DNA from: an uncultured Blastocatellia bacterium
GTDB taxonomy: Bacteria; Acidobacteriota; Blastocatellia; Pyrinomonadales; Pyrinomonadaceae
Direction: 5' to 3'
Assembly: GCA_946480785.1 (NCBI GenBank)
Contig: CAMLLD010000025.1
Location: 1 to 64,000, forward strand
DNA: 64,000 bases
The translations under genes and the position numbers were made by a program. Positions 1 to 7,735 of this stretch are shown in pieces. Each line of letters starts with the position of its first letter. Position 1 is the stretch's first letter. The notes under the pieces are model-generated. The model worked only from the letters and a program-made list of their open reading frames with translations. It was not told the origin of the DNA and ran no database searches.

Positions 1-2
1 TC

Positions 3-56
3 ATCATCGAGCAGGAAGTGAAGAAGTACGGCTATCGCCGCGACAGCATGTCGTAG
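3..56 (+). CDS. 3' end of an unidentified gene
   Basis: The first bases stay open in one frame and encode the tail IIEQEVKKYGYRRDSMS before a TAG stop. A strong hairpin follows at 85-120, as expected after a real gene. Too little is visible to name the product. Confidence 0.4.
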   Translation: MIEQEVKKYGYRRDSMS

Positions 57-84
57 CAGAAGTTTTGCGACGGCGGCACTACCA

Positions 85-120
85 CGGGAACAGAAGCTGC
101 GAGCGCGGCTTCTGTTCCCG
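85..120 (+). terminator. 13-bp perfect hairpin after the partial gene
   Basis: Arms 85-97 and 108-120 are perfect reverse complements (CGGGAACAGAAGC and its complement) around a 10-nt loop. No clear T-run follows, so it could be a weak or Rho-assisted terminator, or a structured leader for the gene starting at 137. Confidence 0.5.
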
Positions 121-136
121 CCCAGGGGAAATACAA

Positions 137-1201
137 ATGAAAATAACTGCCATCCTATCGTTAGCGCTGATGCTGCTGTGGGCCACCACAACCGCCTCAG
201 CCCAGGAAAAACAACCGCCGCGACCATCACCAAGACCAACCCCAGCCGGTGCGCGCGACTTCGGCCAGCAAAAACAGCCCTGCCCGTGCGAGATCGTCGG
301 CACCTGGAAGGCGCAAGTCTCGAAAACCGAAGCGCGTCTTTACGAATTCGACGGCGAGGGCATGGTCAAGGTGCTGAAGGTTTCCGGCGCCGAAAAACCT
401 CGTGAGATCGCAACTGCAAAGTATGAATTCGTCGTCGAACCGATGAACATGGACGAACCCGCTCCTACCGAGCCGAAGACTCCCGAGAAGCAGATCGCGT
501 TCACCGCAACCGGCAATAATCGGATCTTCGGCCGCACTAACCCGACCATGAAGATCGTCAGTTACGACGACTCATCCCTGACCTGCGAGATACCCGGCGT
601 GAAGGAACCTGTCCGGTGGACCAGGGTCGATCCGGATCGTTACTTCATCGTCCTGGCCGCACGCCAGAATGAGTTCTACGACAAAAGCGGATCGGCGTTT
701 CCGATGGTCATCAAGCTGGCCGGAGGCGTTCCCGAAATCGCTGCGGCGGGCACTTATTCCGATCACGGAGTAGCGACTTTCGGAACGATCCCACCCGAGG
801 TCTACAAACAGTTTCTGGGCGAAGCGCGCGGCGATTCGGAAGTGATCCTGCGGCTCGAAATCAACTCGCAGCAGTATGCAAGGGCTTTGAAGATCGTGCA
901 GGAATGGCAGCGGCGCGCCCGCGAAAACGCTCTGCTGTACCGGCCTCCCGATGGCCTTCTCTCGCTGAACAATCTCCTGCTGCTGCGGTCTGTTACAGAG
1001 ACGCTGAATCTCTGCCAGAACGATTTCGATCTCTACAAGATCGACTACGACTATCCCCGAGACTGGATCAGCAATCAGTACGGTCCTGAATTCGTTCCGT
1101 TCTATTTCTTCAAAGAACTTAAACGGCTGAACGAAGCACGACACATCGAGTACACGAAGTTTCAGCAACTGGTGCCGGTATCGCACCTCGCTAGCAGATA
1201 G
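137..1201 (+). CDS. Secreted protein of unknown function, 354 aa
   Basis: The start at 137 is chosen because AGGGGAA lies just upstream and the protein then opens with a clean signal peptide (MKITAILSLALMLLWATTT, cleavage near ASA-QE). Longer upstream starts would put an arginine-rich stretch in front of it. A proline-rich linker and a CPCEIVGTWK segment follow; the GTW signature resembles the start of lipocalin-like barrels. The C-terminal half has SDHGVATFG and a late NNLLLLRSV...FFKELKRLN stretch that vaguely recalls papain-like DUF4105/NlpC folds, but I see no catalytic Cys in the expected place. Export is well supported; the fold suggestions are weak. The next secreted protein starts 23 nt downstream, so they are probably co-transcribed. 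Confidence 0.8.
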   Translation: MKITAILSLALMLLWATTTASAQEKQPPRPSPRPTPAGARDFGQQKQPCPCEIVGTWKAQVSKTEARLYEFDGEGMVKVLKVSGAEKPREIATAKYEFVVEPMNMDEPAPTEPKTPEKQIAFTATGNNRIFGRTNPTMKIVSYDDSSLTCEIPGVKEPVRWTRVDPDRYFIVLAARQNEFYDKSGSAFPMVIKLAGGVPEIAAAGTYSDHGVATFGTIPPEVYKQFLGEARGDSEVILRLEINSQQYARALKIVQEWQRRARENALLYRPPDGLLSLNNLLLLRSVTETLNLCQNDFDLYKIDYDYPRDWISNQYGPEFVPFYFFKELKRLNEARHIEYTKFQQLVPVSHLASR

Positions 1202-1224
1202 ATTTCAAGGGTGAACAACTGGTC

Positions 1225-1863
1225 ATGAAAAGTCTTCTCGTTTCAATTGTTCTGTTGCTGGCCGGATTTGGGTTGCCACAGTACGTGCGTGCCCAGACGC
1301 CCGCGTTGCCGGATGACAAGCAGGCGGCGCAACCGCGGAAACGAGGTGGGATTTTCACCATGTACGCCGTAGATCCTTTGGCCCGTACGCTCTGCTTTAC
1401 CGACGGCAAAGAAGGAATGGCGTTTGTGAATAACAAGTGGGAAAACCGTTGCAGTGATCTGAGCTTCACGCTGGCCGGCGGCGGCAGTCTTGTTAGCGGG
1501 ATCGAACTCAATCGTATGGCAGCGATTGTCGATCTCGGTACCGCCAACGATCTCCGCGGCCGTTACAGTTACGAAGATGCAGAGTTTGGCGGCGTCGGTT
1601 TCGCTTCGCTGCGTCTTGAAGGTGACAAAGTCACGATCCTTCAGGACGACAACGGCAAGTTCAAAGCCTCGTGGCAAACGCTGCAGGAAGGCGCCAAACT
1701 CAGCGAAGTCAAGTCATCTGCGAATGCGCCGATCCAGTTGGGCCATGTTTATCTGGTGCGGATTGTTGATACGAAGGACAAGGGTTTCCAACAGACCGTG
1801 AAGCTCATGGTCATTGCGTATCGTCCTGAAGAAGCGGTGACGGTGCGATGGGAGTTGATGTAG
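1225..1863 (+). CDS. Secreted protein of unknown function, 212 aa
   Basis: Begins with a typical signal peptide (MKSLLVSIVLLLAGFGLP, cleavage near VRA-QT). The mature part is a mostly beta-type sequence with two cysteines (LCFTDG and ENRCSD) and no motif I recognise. It lies 23 nt after the preceding secreted protein on the same strand, so a shared transcript and extracytoplasmic location are likely. No membrane anchor, lipobox or repeat is visible. Confidence 0.8.
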   Translation: MKSLLVSIVLLLAGFGLPQYVRAQTPALPDDKQAAQPRKRGGIFTMYAVDPLARTLCFTDGKEGMAFVNNKWENRCSDLSFTLAGGGSLVSGIELNRMAAIVDLGTANDLRGRYSYEDAEFGGVGFASLRLEGDKVTILQDDNGKFKASWQTLQEGAKLSEVKSSANAPIQLGHVYLVRIVDTKDKGFQQTVKLMVIAYRPEEAVTVRWELM

Positions 1864-1972
1864 TCAAGCAACGACCCATGCTGCAACGTCTGCCGCCGGC
1901 AAAAATTTAACTAAACGCTGCCCGTTAAAGGGAGCAGGATAGGAACTTCCAATTCCCTGAAGGAGAACAGGT

Positions 1973-2263
1973 ATGAATCAAGATGTAATAGCACAACAAG
2001 ACAGTGGTAGTACGATGGTCGTCAGCGACAGCAACAGCTTCAGTACGACTAAGGGCTATGCGACGGGCACGGTAGTTCCGATCACCGGCACTTATCGCGC
2101 CAGCAACAAGTACCTGGACCTGATCCTGGCGTATGCCGCGGGCGAGATTTTCTTTCCCTTTTCCGATGGCAAGAAGTGCACGTGGTATGCGTTGAGCCCG
2201 AGCCTGTCCTCGAACAGCAGCGGCTCATTCAGCTCCGTGAAAGTCTCCGCCGGCACGCTCTAA
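1973..2263 (+). CDS. Small protein, paralogue of the next gene, 96 aa
   Basis: AAGGAGAACAGGT precedes the ATG. The first 35 residues are Ser/Thr/Asp-rich with no signal peptide. The core GTYRASNKYLDLIL..GEIF.PF.DGKK.TWYAL..VKVS matches the core of the protein at 2421-2762 at roughly half of its positions, so the two are tandem paralogues; this copy seems cytoplasmic and the other exported. The arrangement 'G-x-Y, K-G/G-E-x-F-P-P, W-x-L' resembles very small YjzC-like or ribbon-like domains, which is only a hint. Function unknown. Confidence 0.75.
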   Translation: MNQDVIAQQDSGSTMVVSDSNSFSTTKGYATGTVVPITGTYRASNKYLDLILAYAAGEIFFPFSDGKKCTWYALSPSLSSNSSGSFSSVKVSAGTL

Positions 2264-2334
2264 CAGAAGTATTCAAGCAAGCTACTTTTGGTACTGGTTC
2301 AAGTTGAACCGGCGTCGAGGTTCAGAACAGGTCA

Positions 2335-2393
2335 GGAAGGGGGCAAGCAAAGCGCGCCCCCGCTCGACACAGGCGGGGGCGTTGCCCCCTTCC
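2335..2393 (+). terminator. GC-rich two-tier stem-loop between the small paralogues
   Basis: Outer arms 2335-2346 and 2382-2393 (12 bp, GGAAGGGGGCAA and complement) and inner arms 2355-2363 and 2373-2381 (9 bp) form a nearly continuous stem with an 8-nt bulge and a 9-nt loop. There is no T-run afterwards. It may end transcription of the first paralogue, stabilise its mRNA, or set differential expression of the two. Confidence 0.55.
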
Positions 2394-2420
2394 CTACTTG
2401 TTCACGTTAGGGGGTAAGAA

Positions 2421-2762
2421 ATGAAACTCCTAAGGCTTCTCATCGTGCTGTCCGCAAGCGTGCTCCTGCTGGCGATTGCCGTGTCTGGTCCTGCCGTTGT
2501 CGCGGCACAGGACAAGCAACAAACTACGACAACCGACACGACAAAAACGGTTAAGACGCCCGTCGGTTTTCCGACCGGCGCGACCTGTACGAAGAGCGGT
2601 GTCTATCGCGCGGACAACAAATACCTGGAAGTGATTCTCGTCGTCGGAGAGGGCGAGATCTTCCCGCCTTTCGTTGACGGCCAAAAGACCACCTGGTACG
2701 CGCTCGAGCCCAGCACCAAGAGTACTTTCGACGCTGTCAAAGTCTCTCCCGGTTCGAACTAG
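2421..2762 (+). CDS. Small secreted protein, paralogue of the previous gene, 113 aa
   Basis: Starts with a signal peptide (MKLLRLLIVLSASVLLLAIA, cleavage near VAA-QD), then a Thr/Lys-rich linker and the domain SGVYRADNKYLEVIL..GEIFPPF.DGQKTTWYAL..VKVS shared with the 96-aa protein upstream. The signal sequence and linker are the main difference, so the same small domain is apparently placed in two compartments. Function unknown. The following gene starts with a similar MKLRRLL leader. Confidence 0.8.
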   Translation: MKLLRLLIVLSASVLLLAIAVSGPAVVAAQDKQQTTTTDTTKTVKTPVGFPTGATCTKSGVYRADNKYLEVILVVGEGEIFPPFVDGQKTTWYALEPSTKSTFDAVKVSPGSN

Positions 2763-2782
2763 ACAGTAAGCAAGGTCCGTTC

Positions 2783-3151
2783 ATGAAACTCAGACGGCTT
2801 CTTAGTGTGGCGCTGATCGCGATGCCGGGTCAGTTTGGGTTGAGCACCTCTGTGGAGTGCGCCGACTTGTCGGCGCTTTGGCCAAAGCGGTGCCTAGCAC
2901 CGCACTCCAAGGAGGCTAACCCTATGCCGCTGGGCGCGGTCACGTTGCTTTTTTCCGCAGAACGTCTATACTCTGTCCCGGTCGTCGTCACATCCCAGCA
3001 GACTACTACCTCCAAAAAGCAAACCGAGTTTGTTTACGTGTGCCCGATGCACCCGGACGTGCAGTATAAAAAACCCGGTAAGTGTCCGAAGTGCAAAATG
3101 ACGTTGGAGAAAAAGCAGGTGCAACCACCTGCAACCGCTCCGAACCAATGA
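2783..3151 (+). CDS. Heavy-metal-binding-domain protein with an in-frame repeat insertion, 122 aa
   Basis: The C-terminal third carries YVCPMHPDVQ..KPGKCPKCKMTLEKK, the short heavy-metal-binding domain known from CusB-like efflux proteins and copper ATPases; Cys, Met and His in CPMHP and CPKCKM are the likely ligands. The N-terminus should be a signal peptide, but a 102-bp segment (2822-2923) containing a palindromic repeat sits inside it, adding 34 codons. Removing it gives MKLRRLLSVALIAMPLGAV, a normal signal sequence. As it stands the hydrophobic core is broken at residue 14, so export may be weakened. The stop overlaps the next start (ATGA), and the gene heads a probable copper-handling operon. 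Confidence 0.8.
   Translation: MKLRRLLSVALIAMPGQFGLSTSVECADLSALWPKRCLAPHSKEANPMPLGAVTLLFSAERLYSVPVVVTSQQTTTSKKQTEFVYVCPMHPDVQYKKPGKCPKCKMTLEKKQVQPPATAPNQ
2822..2923. mobile_element. 102-bp palindromic (REP/MITE-like) insertion in a coding sequence
   Basis: The segment is flanked by the 6-bp direct repeat ATGCCG (2822-2827 and 2924-2929), a possible target duplication. Its core 2853-2909 has outer inverted arms TGGAGTGC/GCACTCCA (2853-2860, 2902-2909), a GCGCCGAC/GTCGGCGC hairpin (2859-2876), a central palindrome TTTGGCCAAA (2877-2886) and a GCGGTGC/GCACCGC hairpin (2887-2903). Its length is a multiple of three and it has no stop in the reading frame used, so the host ORF survives with an extra peptide containing ECADLSALWPKRCLAPHSK. 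No transposase gene is nearby, so mobility would have to come from elsewhere. Confidence 0.7.
2909..2915 (+). promoter_or_regulatory. Shine-Dalgarno sequence at the end of the insertion
   Basis: AAGGAGG lies 8 nt before the in-frame ATG at 2924. This could start translation after the palindrome, giving a 75-residue product that keeps the metal-binding domain and begins MPLGAVTLLF. Whether it is used is unknown. Confidence 0.45.
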
Positions 3152-3654
3152 GACGAGAAGCGCAAGAGAATCGAGTGAAGCGTTTCGTGATCGCGATCAC
3201 GACGCGCTCGCTTGCGGCGTTTATCGCCCTGTCGTTTCTCGCGACGCTGTTGCCGGCAGGCGTCTTCGCAGCAAAAACAACGATGGCCTGCTGCGCGGGA
3301 AAGGCAGCGGGCCATTGTCATTCGGGTCTTCCGGTCAAAGAATCGACTCCGGCCCACGATCACAACATCATCGTGGCCGAGTCAAACGACTCCTCCAATG
3401 CTGAAACAGCCTCACAGCGTTCGGTTGCTGAAACAACTGCCGTTCGCAGGTCATGTAATTCCGACTGCTGTGCTTGTTCGGTTAGCACAGTCCGTCAACA
3501 ACAAAAACGCCAACGCGGAACTGTTCAGGCGAAGGTTCACTACCACGCGCCTGTCCTGGTTCTCGCAGAAACCAAAGAACGACCGTTAAACGTTTCCTCT
3601 CATGACGAGGGAACGCAAGTAAGTCCCCGCGGTCCGCCTGCCTTCCTCCTTTAG
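3148..3654 (+). CDS. Secreted Cys/His-rich protein, candidate metal binder, 168 aa
   Basis: The start at 3148 overlaps the stop of the preceding gene (ATGA), implying translational coupling; a GTG at 3175 (VKRFVIAIT) is an alternative. A hydrophobic segment (AAFIALSFLATLLPAGVFA) acts as signal peptide or anchor. The mature part is rich in possible metal ligands: MACCAGKAAGHCHSG, AHDH, SCNSDCCACS, HYH and SSHDE. No named family was recognised. Its place between a heavy-metal-binding-domain protein and a TonB-dependent receptor suggests extracytoplasmic metal binding (inference). Confidence 0.7.
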   Translation: MRREAQENRVKRFVIAITTRSLAAFIALSFLATLLPAGVFAAKTTMACCAGKAAGHCHSGLPVKESTPAHDHNIIVAESNDSSNAETASQRSVAETTAVRRSCNSDCCACSVSTVRQQQKRQRGTVQAKVHYHAPVLVLAETKERPLNVSSHDEGTQVSPRGPPAFLL

Positions 3655-3700
3655 TACTTTCGTCTAACATCAGAATCCACACATTTCAGGAGGAAGTTCC

Positions 3701-6490
3701 ATGCATACTCGTGTCTTTATACTCTGTGTCTGCTTCATAGTGTTGCTGCCGGCTGTTTGCCTCGCGCAGCAGAACGTAACGTCCGGCGCGCTGAGCGGCC
3801 GCATTGAAGATTCGCGCGGCTCCGTAATCAGCGGCGCAAACGTAACCGCCATCAATCTCGAAACAAAACTTCGTCTCGCCACGACCAGCGACCAGGAGGG
3901 ACGCTATCGCTTCCCTTACCTGCGCACGGGCGCGTACGACCTGACTGTCGAAGCCGCGGGCTTCAACGCCGTCACGCGACAGCTCACGCTGCTCGTGGGC
4001 CAGTCACTCGATTTGCCGGTCAAGCTCGAGGTCGCAGGACTTACCGCTAACGTCAACGTCGGCAGCACCGACGTGCCGTTGATCGAAACAGGGCGCAGCC
4101 AAGTGGCGGAAACGGTTCGCCCACGCGAGATCGCAGACCTGCCGTTGAACGGCCGCAACTATCTCGATCTGGCGCTGCTCGTGCCCGGCGTTTCGCCAAC
4201 CAACACCGGCAGCAATCAACGGTTCGCGGAAACGTCCGCCGTTCCGGGCCAGGGCATTTCCGTCGCGGGTCAGCGCAATCTCTACAACAGTTTCATCGTT
4301 GACGGTGTGTCGGCGAACGATGACGCGGCGGACCTGACGGGCACGTACTACAGCGAGGAAGTCATCGATCAATTTCAGGTGGTGACGTCGGGTGGTATCG
4401 CGGAGTTTGGCCGTGCATCCGGTGGCGTGGTCAACATTCTGACGCGCTCCGGCACGAACGATTGGCGCGGCAACGTCTACGGCTTCTTCCGCAACCAGCG
4501 TTTCGACGCGCGCAATCCACTCGCACCGTCGAAAGATCCGTTGACGCAGGCGCAGTACGGCGGCACCCTGAGTGGTCCACTGCGTCACGAGCGCACGTTC
4601 TTCTTTACCAACTTCGAACAGACACGGCGAAACTATTCGGCGGTGCTGACAATCGCACCGGGCGCGATTGCGAGCATCAACAATCGCCTGCGCGCGGTGC
4701 ATTACGGCGGTCCGCTGATCGAAACGGGCGTCGTGCCCGCGAGTTTCGACACGACCAATTTCTTCGCGCGGATCGATCACCGTCTTACTGAACGCAATCA
4801 ACTCAGCGCGCGTTACAGTCTCTATCACATCGAAGCCGTCAACTCGCGCAATGTAGGCGGACTGAACGCCGTCAGTCGCGGTACAGGCATCAACGACACC
4901 GATCAAACGGTGCAGGTCAGTAACGTCACGACGCTCAGCAGCCGCACGCTCAACGAAGCGCGGTTTCAGTTCACCCACAGCCGGCTCGATGCGCCGATCA
5001 ACGATGAGGTTGGGCCGGCAGTCAACATCTCCGGTGTCGCGAACTTCGGCACCGCGACATTCTCGCCGCTCGCGCGCGACATCAATCTCTTCGAAGCGGT
5101 CGACAACGTTTCCACTCAGCTCGGCAATCACTCGCTCAAAGCCGGCGGCGGTTTTCTCTATAACCGTCTCGACATACTTTTCCCCGGCGCGTTCCAGGGT
5201 GTTTACAACTTCTCGTCGCTCAACAATTTTCTGAGCGGCAACTACAACACGTTCCAGCAGGCGTTCGGCGCTGCGGATCAGTTTCAGTCGAACCCGAACC
5301 TCGGCGCGTTTGTTCAGGACGAGTGGCGCGTGCGCCGCGACCTCACGATCAATGCGGGGCTGCGTTACGACGTGCAATTTCTGCCGGATCCGATTCAGAC
5401 GGACACGAACAATTTCGCCCCCCGTCTCGGTGTGGTTTACGCGCCCGGCGATCGCAAAACGGTGATTCGCGCGAGCTACGGTCTTTACTACGATCGCCTG
5501 CCGCTGCGCGCGACTTCGAACGCGTTGCAGCGCGACGGTTCGAAGTATCTGGTGGTCCAACTGGCGCCGACGCAACCCGGCGCGCCCGTATTTCCGAATG
5601 TGCTGGCGCTGCAGCCAACCACGTTGCCGACGAAGCCAAATATCACGCGCATCGATCCAAACATCCCGGTCAGCTATAGCGAGCAAGCTAACTTCCAGAT
5701 CGAACGCGAGCTGCCGTGGGACGCGGTGGTATCTGTCGGTTATCTGAACGTGCGCGCAAAGCACCTGATTCTCTCGCGCAATGTCAACGTGCCGCGCTTT
5801 CCGGCTTCGGCGGGCGTGCCGAACCTCGGCCGGCCCGATCCGAATTGGGGCAACATCTCGCAGTTTGAAGGCGCGGGTAATTCTTACTACGACGGCATGG
5901 TCGTTTCATTCAACCAGCGGGCTTCGCGTTGGGCCACCGTGCGTCTCTCTTACACGCTTTCGAAGACGATCGACGACGCCGGTAACTTCTTCTTCTCGAC
6001 CGTGCAGAACAACTTCAACATCCGCGACGACCGCGGGCTTTCCGACAACGATCAGCGCCACCGCCTCGTGTTGAGCGGCACGTTCGAAGCGCCGTCGCAA
6101 GGAAAAACACACGGCTTTGCGCGGGCGCTGAACGGCTTCCAGTTTGGTTACATCTTTACTTACGCTTCGCGTCTGCCGTTCAATGTGTTGCTCGGAAGCG
6201 ATCGCAACTTTGACGGCAACAACAACGATCGCCCGATCGGCGTTGGCCGCAACACCGGACGCGGATTTGATTTCGCTTCGCTGGATTTGCGCGTGAGCCG
6301 TCGCTTTCGTTTGACGGAGCGTGTCGACGTGCAACTGCTCGCCGAAGGCTTCAACGTTTTGAATCGCGCGAATTTCGGTGTACCGAATAACACGTTCGGC
6401 GCGGGTATCAATCCGTTGCCGACCTTTGGTCAGCCAACGGCGGCGTTCGATCCGCGGCAGTTTCAATTTGGAATGAAAGTGAGTTTTTAG
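3701..6490 (+). CDS. TonB-dependent receptor-like outer membrane protein (Oar/CarboxypepD_reg type), 929 aa
   Basis: AGGAGG precedes the ATG. A signal peptide (MHTRVFILCVCFIVLLPAVC) is followed by a carboxypeptidase-regulatory-like domain (about residues 25-105, GALSGRIEDSRGSVISGANV). The plug region has LPLNGRNYLDLALLVPGV and VDGVSANDDA; a long beta-barrel follows and ends in a C-terminal Phe (FGMKVSF), as expected for outer membrane insertion. The sequence between about 570 and 760 includes the NFAPRLGVVYAPG and RASYGLYYDRLP segments usual in this acidobacterial receptor family. The following genes encode a propeller and a CusF-like protein, so the substrate may be a copper complex; that is inference from context. 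Confidence 0.9.
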   Translation: MHTRVFILCVCFIVLLPAVCLAQQNVTSGALSGRIEDSRGSVISGANVTAINLETKLRLATTSDQEGRYRFPYLRTGAYDLTVEAAGFNAVTRQLTLLVGQSLDLPVKLEVAGLTANVNVGSTDVPLIETGRSQVAETVRPREIADLPLNGRNYLDLALLVPGVSPTNTGSNQRFAETSAVPGQGISVAGQRNLYNSFIVDGVSANDDAADLTGTYYSEEVIDQFQVVTSGGIAEFGRASGGVVNILTRSGTNDWRGNVYGFFRNQRFDARNPLAPSKDPLTQAQYGGTLSGPLRHERTFFFTNFEQTRRNYSAVLTIAPGAIASINNRLRAVHYGGPLIETGVVPASFDTTNFFARIDHRLTERNQLSARYSLYHIEAVNSRNVGGLNAVSRGTGINDTDQTVQVSNVTTLSSRTLNEARFQFTHSRLDAPINDEVGPAVNISGVANFGTATFSPLARDINLFEAVDNVSTQLGNHSLKAGGGFLYNRLDILFPGAFQGVYNFSSLNNFLSGNYNTFQQAFGAADQFQSNPNLGAFVQDEWRVRRDLTINAGLRYDVQFLPDPIQTDTNNFAPRLGVVYAPGDRKTVIRASYGLYYDRLPLRATSNALQRDGSKYLVVQLAPTQPGAPVFPNVLALQPTTLPTKPNITRIDPNIPVSYSEQANFQIERELPWDAVVSVGYLNVRAKHLILSRNVNVPRFPASAGVPNLGRPDPNWGNISQFEGAGNSYYDGMVVSFNQRASRWATVRLSYTLSKTIDDAGNFFFSTVQNNFNIRDDRGLSDNDQRHRLVLSGTFEAPSQGKTHGFARALNGFQFGYIFTYASRLPFNVLLGSDRNFDGNNNDRPIGVGRNTGRGFDFASLDLRVSRRFRLTERVDVQLLAEGFNVLNRANFGVPNNTFGAGINPLPTFGQPTAAFDPRQFQFGMKVSF

Positions 6491-6496
6491 GTACAG

Positions 6497-7735
6497 ATGA
6501 CAAGGATTTTGGTTTGGAGCTGTTTGCTTAGTCTCTTGTTCGTGACGGGTTGCAACCGCTTCTCGGCGAATGCGTCGCGGGCGGCGTTTCAGCCGAAACA
6601 GATCTCGGCCGCTGATGTCGATGCGGCCGAGCCGGTGACGGTGAGTGCGCCTGAGGGCGGGTTCTACGTCGCGTGGGTGAATCACAACGCGAACAACCAA
6701 AGCGACGTGATGCTCGCGCGCTTCAACAACGACGGCGCGGCGAGTGGTTCACCCGTCCGCGTGAATCAACAAGCAGGCGTCGCGACCGCGTGGCGCGGCG
6801 ATCCGCCGAGCGTTGCCGTCACCGATCGCGCCGTCTACGTGTTGTGGACCGCGCGTGTCGAGGCACAGGGAAAAAGCGGCACCGATCTTTACTTCTCGGT
6901 TTCAAACGATCGCGGCCAGAGCTTCGCGACGCCGGTGAAAGTCAACGACGACAAGACGCCGGGCGCGCACGGCATGCACTCGCTCGCCGTCGCGAAAGAT
7001 GGTCGCATCTACGTCGCATGGCTTGACGAGCGAAACATCCAAATGCCGAAGCCGTCGGCTGACGCGGGCGGCCATCACATGGAGAGCAATCGCGATCTTT
7101 ACGTCGCCGATTCAAGCGACAGCGGCAAGACCTTCTCGGCCAATCGCAAGGTCGCTGAGAATGCATGTCCGTGTTGCAAGACGGCGCTGGCGCTCGCCTC
7201 GGACGGCACGCTCTACGCGAGTTGGCGCCAGGTGCTACCCGGCAGCTACCGTCACATCGCGGTCGCGAGTTCCACCAACGCCGCGGCAAGTTTCTCAGCG
7301 CCCGTGATCGTCAGCGACGACAAGTGGGTGCTGCATGGCTGTCCCGTTTCCGGGCCGTCGTTATCAGTCGACACGAAAGGAAACCTGCGCGTCGTTTGGT
7401 TTGCCGCAGGCGAAGGCGAAGCGCCCGGAGTTTACACTGCCGAGTCAAACGACAAAGGACGCACATTCTCGCCGCGCGCTTTGTTGATGCAGGAAACGGT
7501 CAAAGGCACGCCGGCGCTCGCGACCGAAAACGATCGCGCGGTCGCAATCTGGCAAGGCCTCGGCGCGCAGCAGTCGGAAGCGAAAGTACGCGAGCTCGGT
7601 AGCGCGGGCGCAGCGGTCAGCGTCGCGGCAAATGCGGAACTGCCGAGCGGCGCGTTTAGTAACGACAAATTGTTTGTGGCTTACATCTCGAAGGTCGGTG
7701 AAAAAAGAAGCGTATGGCTTGCAAAGGTTGGCTAG
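6497..7735 (+). CDS. Sialidase-type (BNR) beta-propeller lipoprotein, 412 aa
   Basis: A lipobox (SLLFVTGC, Cys at residue 19) marks a lipoprotein. The rest is a six-bladed-propeller type sequence with BNR/Asp-box-like repeats (SNDRGQSFATPV, SSDSGKTFSANR, SNDKGRTFSPRA). Within it are ACPCCKTAL and HGCPVSGP, plus His/Met-rich GAHGMHS and GGHHMES loops, which could bind a metal. It is unlikely to be a true sialidase: catalytic Arg-triad context is not evident and it sits 6 nt after a TonB-dependent receptor and overlaps a CusF-like gene. A copper-related periplasmic role is inferred. Confidence 0.8.
   Translation: MTRILVWSCLLSLLFVTGCNRFSANASRAAFQPKQISAADVDAAEPVTVSAPEGGFYVAWVNHNANNQSDVMLARFNNDGAASGSPVRVNQQAGVATAWRGDPPSVAVTDRAVYVLWTARVEAQGKSGTDLYFSVSNDRGQSFATPVKVNDDKTPGAHGMHSLAVAKDGRIYVAWLDERNIQMPKPSADAGGHHMESNRDLYVADSSDSGKTFSANRKVAENACPCCKTALALASDGTLYASWRQVLPGSYRHIAVASSTNAAASFSAPVIVSDDKWVLHGCPVSGPSLSVDTKGNLRVVWFAAGEGEAPGVYTAESNDKGRTFSPRALLMQETVKGTPALATENDRAVAIWQGLGAQQSEAKVRELGSAGAAVSVAANAELPSGAFSNDKLFVAYISKVGEKRSVWLAKVG

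Noticed and set aside
4004..5764. 586-aa open frame on the minus strand opposite the first TonB-dependent receptor
   Set aside because: It is antisense to a receptor with clear domain motifs. The product is rich in Arg, Val and His as expected from reading a GC-rich gene backwards, with no recognisable domain or ribosome-binding site.
6497..7735. Calling the propeller protein a true sialidase
   Set aside because: Asp-box repeats alone define the fold; context and Cys/His motifs argue against a glycosidase.
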